Virus record (IMG/VR): IMGVR_UViG_3300009008_000061
Coordinates: 1 to 49,590 of that record
DNA length: 49,590 bases
Direction: 5' to 3' (one strand)
Source: a virus
Shown here: piece after piece, positions 46,764 to 49,590 of the stretch
Layout: each line of letters begins with the position of its first letter
Position numbering within the stretch: the first letter of the stretch is position 1
Translations under genes and position numbers: made by a program
Notes under the pieces: generated by a model
What the model saw: only the letters and a program-made list of their open reading frames with translations
Told to the model about the DNA's origin: nothing
Databases searched by the model: none

Positions 46764-47876
46764 ATGAGTGAAGAACAGAATCCCATTCGGCAGGTTGCCG
46801 ATGCACGGAGGGGGGTGAGAGAACGAATCGAGGCGAACAGGGACAAACTCAATGAGGTGTACGATGAGATGACCAGACTGATGCAGAACAATCTCATCCC
46901 ATCCGAACTTCTTGGGTTGAACATCGACCCCCATTCCGCCGCCGCAGGAGAGGCTTTCCAGGCCTCCACTCATGGCCTTCAGATTTGGAGGCAGCCGGTG
47001 AGGGTTGCCGCCTTCAGGGGAGAGGGTGGGGAGACAGTCAATGTGGACATCCCGTTCAGTTGGGTGTGGGAGAACGCCTCTCCCGGACTCAAACCCTTCC
47101 ATTATGTGGGGGATACCAGCCCTGAACGCGTTCTCGATTCAGCCCTTTCCCTGCATTCGAAGTGCAGCCTGACCGGACCCTACCAACGCGAACATCAGGC
47201 CACCATCCGTGCCATCGAGGCTGCCATCCAGCAAGCCTTCGTGGCCGGTCGTGATGGGGCAACCGCAGTCGATAACCAGGGGAACGGGCACCCGCCCTTC
47301 ACTCACCTCTGGCTCCTCCAGTTGAAACGGAATGTCCTCAGGTGGGATGTCGTGGATGGGGGACTCCAAGAGGTCGAGAGCATCGTGTGGCATCCGGTGG
47401 TCCAGCTTGGGTATGAGGACCGGATTCGTCATGAGCCGTCCACGGCCCACGACAGCGTTGCCCTCACAGAGGAGGAACTGTCGAACATCCCGGTGAATCG
47501 TCGACATCATTGGTACAAGGTCGTCAATGTCCTGGAGTTGAGTCGGGAAAACACCTACGCCGAACTGCACCACCACCTTGGTCGTGGATATGCACGCGCC
47601 GTCGCCAATGACCCGACCTGTGTCCTGGAGATGGCGAATCGCCACCTTCGGGACCACATCCGGGACAACGGGGGCACCATCACTGAGGATGCCCATGAGA
47701 GGGCCGTCACCGCGGCCACGGAAGAGGGCATCAGGGAGGGAGTGCAGTCGGCAATCAACACAATCCGCGTGGTGGACGCGGACTTGGCCGAGAAATTGGC
47801 CACTCGGATGCAGGGAGGCTCATCCGACCCATCCACCGAGGCAGCCTCTACCACAGAAGAAGTGCAGTTATTCTGA
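46764..47876 (+). CDS. Hypothetical protein (370 aa)
   Basis: AGGAGG lies 8 bases before the ATG. The largest protein of this region. N-terminal coiled coil (about 1-55), a mixed alpha/beta core and a helical C-terminus with a His-rich run (ELHHHLGRGYARA near residue 265). No motif I know. Middle/early operon place suggests DNA metabolism or host takeover, unproven. Confidence 0.65.
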   Translation: MSEEQNPIRQVADARRGVRERIEANRDKLNEVYDEMTRLMQNNLIPSELLGLNIDPHSAAAGEAFQASTHGLQIWRQPVRVAAFRGEGGETVNVDIPFSWVWENASPGLKPFHYVGDTSPERVLDSALSLHSKCSLTGPYQREHQATIRAIEAAIQQAFVAGRDGATAVDNQGNGHPPFTHLWLLQLKRNVLRWDVVDGGLQEVESIVWHPVVQLGYEDRIRHEPSTAHDSVALTEEELSNIPVNRRHHWYKVVNVLELSRENTYAELHHHLGRGYARAVANDPTCVLEMANRHLRDHIRDNGGTITEDAHERAVTAATEEGIREGVQSAINTIRVVDADLAEKLATRMQGGSSDPSTEAASTTEEVQLF

Positions 47877-47888
47877 AAGGAGCCAGTA

Positions 47889-48122
47889 ATGGCTAATCGT
47901 CTGGACCAGATTCTCGAACAGGTAGCCGCCATCACCGAGGAAATCAAGAGCATGAAGGACGAGAAGGAAGAAGATTTCGTCCAGGACTTCATCGACACCA
48001 TCGGTGACAAAGCCGAGGACGGCACCATCAAGACCGAGGACGACCTCTGGGGATTCATCTACCAGGAGTATCGCGCCAAGGTGAAGCCCTATGTGGTACG
48101 CCGGGGAGGGCATATCGCGTAG
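47889..48122 (+). CDS. Small helical protein (77 aa)
   Basis: AAAGGAG precedes the ATG. Acidic coiled coil for the first 55 residues, with a basic C-terminus. Last gene before the terminator at 48131. Confidence 0.6.
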   Translation: MANRLDQILEQVAAITEEIKSMKDEKEEDFVQDFIDTIGDKAEDGTIKTEDDLWGFIYQEYRAKVKPYVVRRGGHIA

Positions 48123-48130
48123 GTCGGGTG

Positions 48131-48158
48131 GGGGGGCGAAAGCCCCCCTTTTCTTTTT
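48131..48158 (+). terminator. Strong terminator
   Basis: GGGGGGC, GAAA loop (GNRA), GCCCCCC, TTTTCTTTTT. A textbook rho-independent terminator. Confidence 0.92.
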
Positions 48159-48174
48159 CCAATGGAGGAAAGCC

Positions 48175-48912
48175 ATGAGTGCCATCAATGACATACAAGG
48201 ACTTTCGGAGGAGGTGAGGGCCGTCACCGAACCACTCCGAAACCTACTTCTCGGGGAATCCTCCCCACTCGATGAGGACACACGGCACAAGGTCGATGAA
48301 CTGTTCGACGAAATCGAAACCCTCAACGCCAACATCCAGAATGAACTCGACGAGGATTGGGAGGACAGGTGGAACGACACCGAGAATGGCTACTACGGGT
48401 GGATTAACACCGAGGACGAAACCGGGTGGGTCAACATCGAGAACGATGGTGATTACGCCTTCGTCGGGGATGGGTCCGACTACATCTACAATGGGGATGG
48501 TGAGTATAGCTACTGCGGTGATTGTGAGAGGACTGCCGACTCCATGTTCACCGAGGAATGGGGCTACATGAGAACTCAGACCACCCACATTCCCTTCGCG
48601 CCCACCACCGAGGCCACGGACACCGCCATTCGTATCATTCCGATGACCGGGGTTCGTTGGGGGTCGGAGTTGGAACCTCGACCCAACGGCACACCCTGGG
48701 AGAGGAACGGGGATGCCGATGGCCCCGAGGACTACCTCATCGAGGAGCCTATCAACATGAACTACGAGGCCATCGTTGAGATGATGCAAGCATTCGGGTA
48801 TCGCCCGATGACCGAAGCGGAGGCCGAGGCCTACTTCAAGGCCAAGGACAACCCGCAGTTGACAAGTCTAATGGAGGGCCTGATGGCCGTCCGTGACCAG
48901 GAGGTAGCATGA
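48175..48912 (+). CDS. Hypothetical acidic protein with tandem aromatic/Asp-rich motifs
   Basis: 245 aa. GGAGG precedes the ATG. The N-terminus is a helical acidic region. The middle (about 65-120) is a run of short Asp/Gly/Tyr/Asn motifs (YYGWINTEDETGWVNIEND, then YAFVGDGSDYIYNGDGEYSY) resembling beta-turn repeats. Two Cys follow (CGDC). Highly negative, so DNA mimicry is a possibility. No family recognised. Confidence 0.65.
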   Translation: MSAINDIQGLSEEVRAVTEPLRNLLLGESSPLDEDTRHKVDELFDEIETLNANIQNELDEDWEDRWNDTENGYYGWINTEDETGWVNIENDGDYAFVGDGSDYIYNGDGEYSYCGDCERTADSMFTEEWGYMRTQTTHIPFAPTTEATDTAIRIIPMTGVRWGSELEPRPNGTPWERNGDADGPEDYLIEEPINMNYEAIVEMMQAFGYRPMTEAEAEAYFKAKDNPQLTSLMEGLMAVRDQEVA

Positions 48913-48913
48913 T

Positions 48914-49561
48914 ATGTGTTTCACCTTGAATGCCCTCGGAGTGAAGTGGCATTTGCCGGACAAGGAGGAGTTCGGCAAGCTGCTCCGGAACCTGAGGGAG
49001 GACCGTGGTCTGTCGGTCAGGGCCATGGCTAATCGGTTCGAATTGCATCCGAGTGCCATGACTCAGACCGAACTCGGACGATACAAGGGCTTGGCCTGGG
49101 ACATCGTCGAGGCCTACGCCGGACTTGGGGCCCTATCCAGGGACTCCCTCCTGGAGGTTATCGAGGCCATTGGCATCGGTTTGCGCCTCCCCAGGGGGAA
49201 GGTGGTGATTCCGCCTCCCATCTACGCCCCGTTCTTCTCGAAGCCTCAGAAGGTGCGGATTCACAAGATGGCATCCGCCCTCAAGGCCCGACTTCCCGAG
49301 GCATATCATCAGGTCGAGGAGGGAGGGAAGTATGTTCCTTCGAAGGTGATGCCGTCGATGCCGGGTCGGAAGAAGCCTCGCCGGAAGGTGTCCAAGCCTC
49401 GGGTGTGGCTGAAGGTCCTCACCGAGACTTCCGGTGGCACCACGGAGGAGGTCGCTACCTTGACCGTCGGTGGTCATGAGTTCGACCTTGATGTTGCCCT
49501 CGGGCGTGAACTGGAATCGGTGGTCCAGAGCTATCTGGGCCGACAGTCGGGATACAAATAG
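48914..49561 (+). CDS. HTH (Xre-like) protein with basic C-terminal part
   Basis: 215 aa. FGKLLRNLREDRGLSVRAMANRFELHPSAMTQTELGRYKG is a Cro/CI-type helix-turn-helix (residues about 16-55). The middle is basic (KPRRKVSKPRV) and the C-terminus a small acidic domain. AGGAGG lies 9 bases before the ATG. It is cut by the window end only through circularity: the last 90 bases reappear at 1-90, with the terminator at 117-156. A possible regulator, but no peptidase or dimer domain of a full CI repressor is seen. Confidence 0.75.
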   Translation: MCFTLNALGVKWHLPDKEEFGKLLRNLREDRGLSVRAMANRFELHPSAMTQTELGRYKGLAWDIVEAYAGLGALSRDSLLEVIEAIGIGLRLPRGKVVIPPPIYAPFFSKPQKVRIHKMASALKARLPEAYHQVEEGGKYVPSKVMPSMPGRKKPRRKVSKPRVWLKVLTETSGGTTEEVATLTVGGHEFDLDVALGRELESVVQSYLGRQSGYK

Positions 49562-49590
49562 ACCGGGGCTTCATGGCTGCCTCCGGGCAC
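49472..49590. repeat. Terminal direct repeat, right copy
   Basis: Identical to bases 1-119; see the left copy. It shows that the contig closes on itself. Confidence 0.9.

Noticed and set aside
49472-49590. Biological terminal repeat as in phages with short direct terminal repeats
   Set aside because: Exactly 119 bases fits an assembler k-mer overlap, and it lies inside a coding gene. No end-specific features are seen.
1-49590. CRISPR array, insertion sequence, integrase or attachment site
   Set aside because: No regularly spaced repeats of 23-47 bases, no transposase or recombinase motif (no tyrosine or serine integrase signature) was recognised in any gene.

Overview
The window is a complete, circularly assembled genome of a tailed siphovirus. 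Bases 1-119 are identical to 49472-49590, so the molecule closes into a circle of about 49,471 bp, and the gene cut by the window end (48914-49561) has its last 90 bases repeated at the start. The capsid genes, a long tape-measure gene and the lack of any contractile-tail or baseplate set point to a long non-contractile tail. The host is probably a Gram-negative bacterium with fairly GC-rich DNA: promoters are sigma70-like, Shine-Dalgarno sites are AGGAGG, and one phage gene looks like a secreted outer-membrane beta-barrel. No integrase was recognised.

Layout. (1) 334-2265, minus strand: a short early block, comprising a lysine-rich histone-like protein and four overlapping small genes. (2) 2266-5704: small plus-strand genes of unknown function, separated by promoters, hairpins and long non-coding stretches, including a candidate minus-strand small RNA and a structured leader. 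(3) 5710-6710: a strikingly AT-rich DNA methyltransferase between 48-bp direct repeats, with a chimeric remnant after it. (4) 6700-14817: one tightly overlapping operon that mixes 7-deazaguanine synthesis (QueD, QueE, FolE, QueC) and a DpdA-like DNA transglycosylase with four glycosyltransferase-like proteins and a glycosidase-like protein. (5) 14669-28091: ParB-like protein, terminases, Mu gp29-type portal, cupin, holin-like proteins, Mu gpI-type protease/scaffold, decoration protein, lambda E-type capsid, another glycosyltransferase, the beta-barrel protein, connectors and tail tube. (6) 27681-39868: tail chaperones with a -1 frameshift, tape measure, a giant tail protein ending in about 13 Hydin/ASH-like Ig repeats, and an M15-like endolysin. 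(7) 40064-49561: small genes plus recombination and replication functions (Rad52-like annealing protein, SSB, PD-(D/E)XK nuclease, O-like initiator, RuvC-like resolvase), a LexA-like DNA-binding protein and an HTH protein.

How it fits together. FolE, QueD, QueE and QueC would make preQ0 from GTP, and DpdA would exchange it for guanine in phage DNA. The glycosyltransferases interleaved in the same operon, one of them directly between queC and dpdA, suggest that the modified base may be glycosylated further. By-eye scans found no GATC and only two ACGT in the whole genome. With the acquired methyltransferase, this suggests a phage under heavy restriction pressure that combines site loss, methylation and base hypermodification. 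Replication depends on host polymerase and helicase, because only an initiator, SSB and recombination proteins are encoded.
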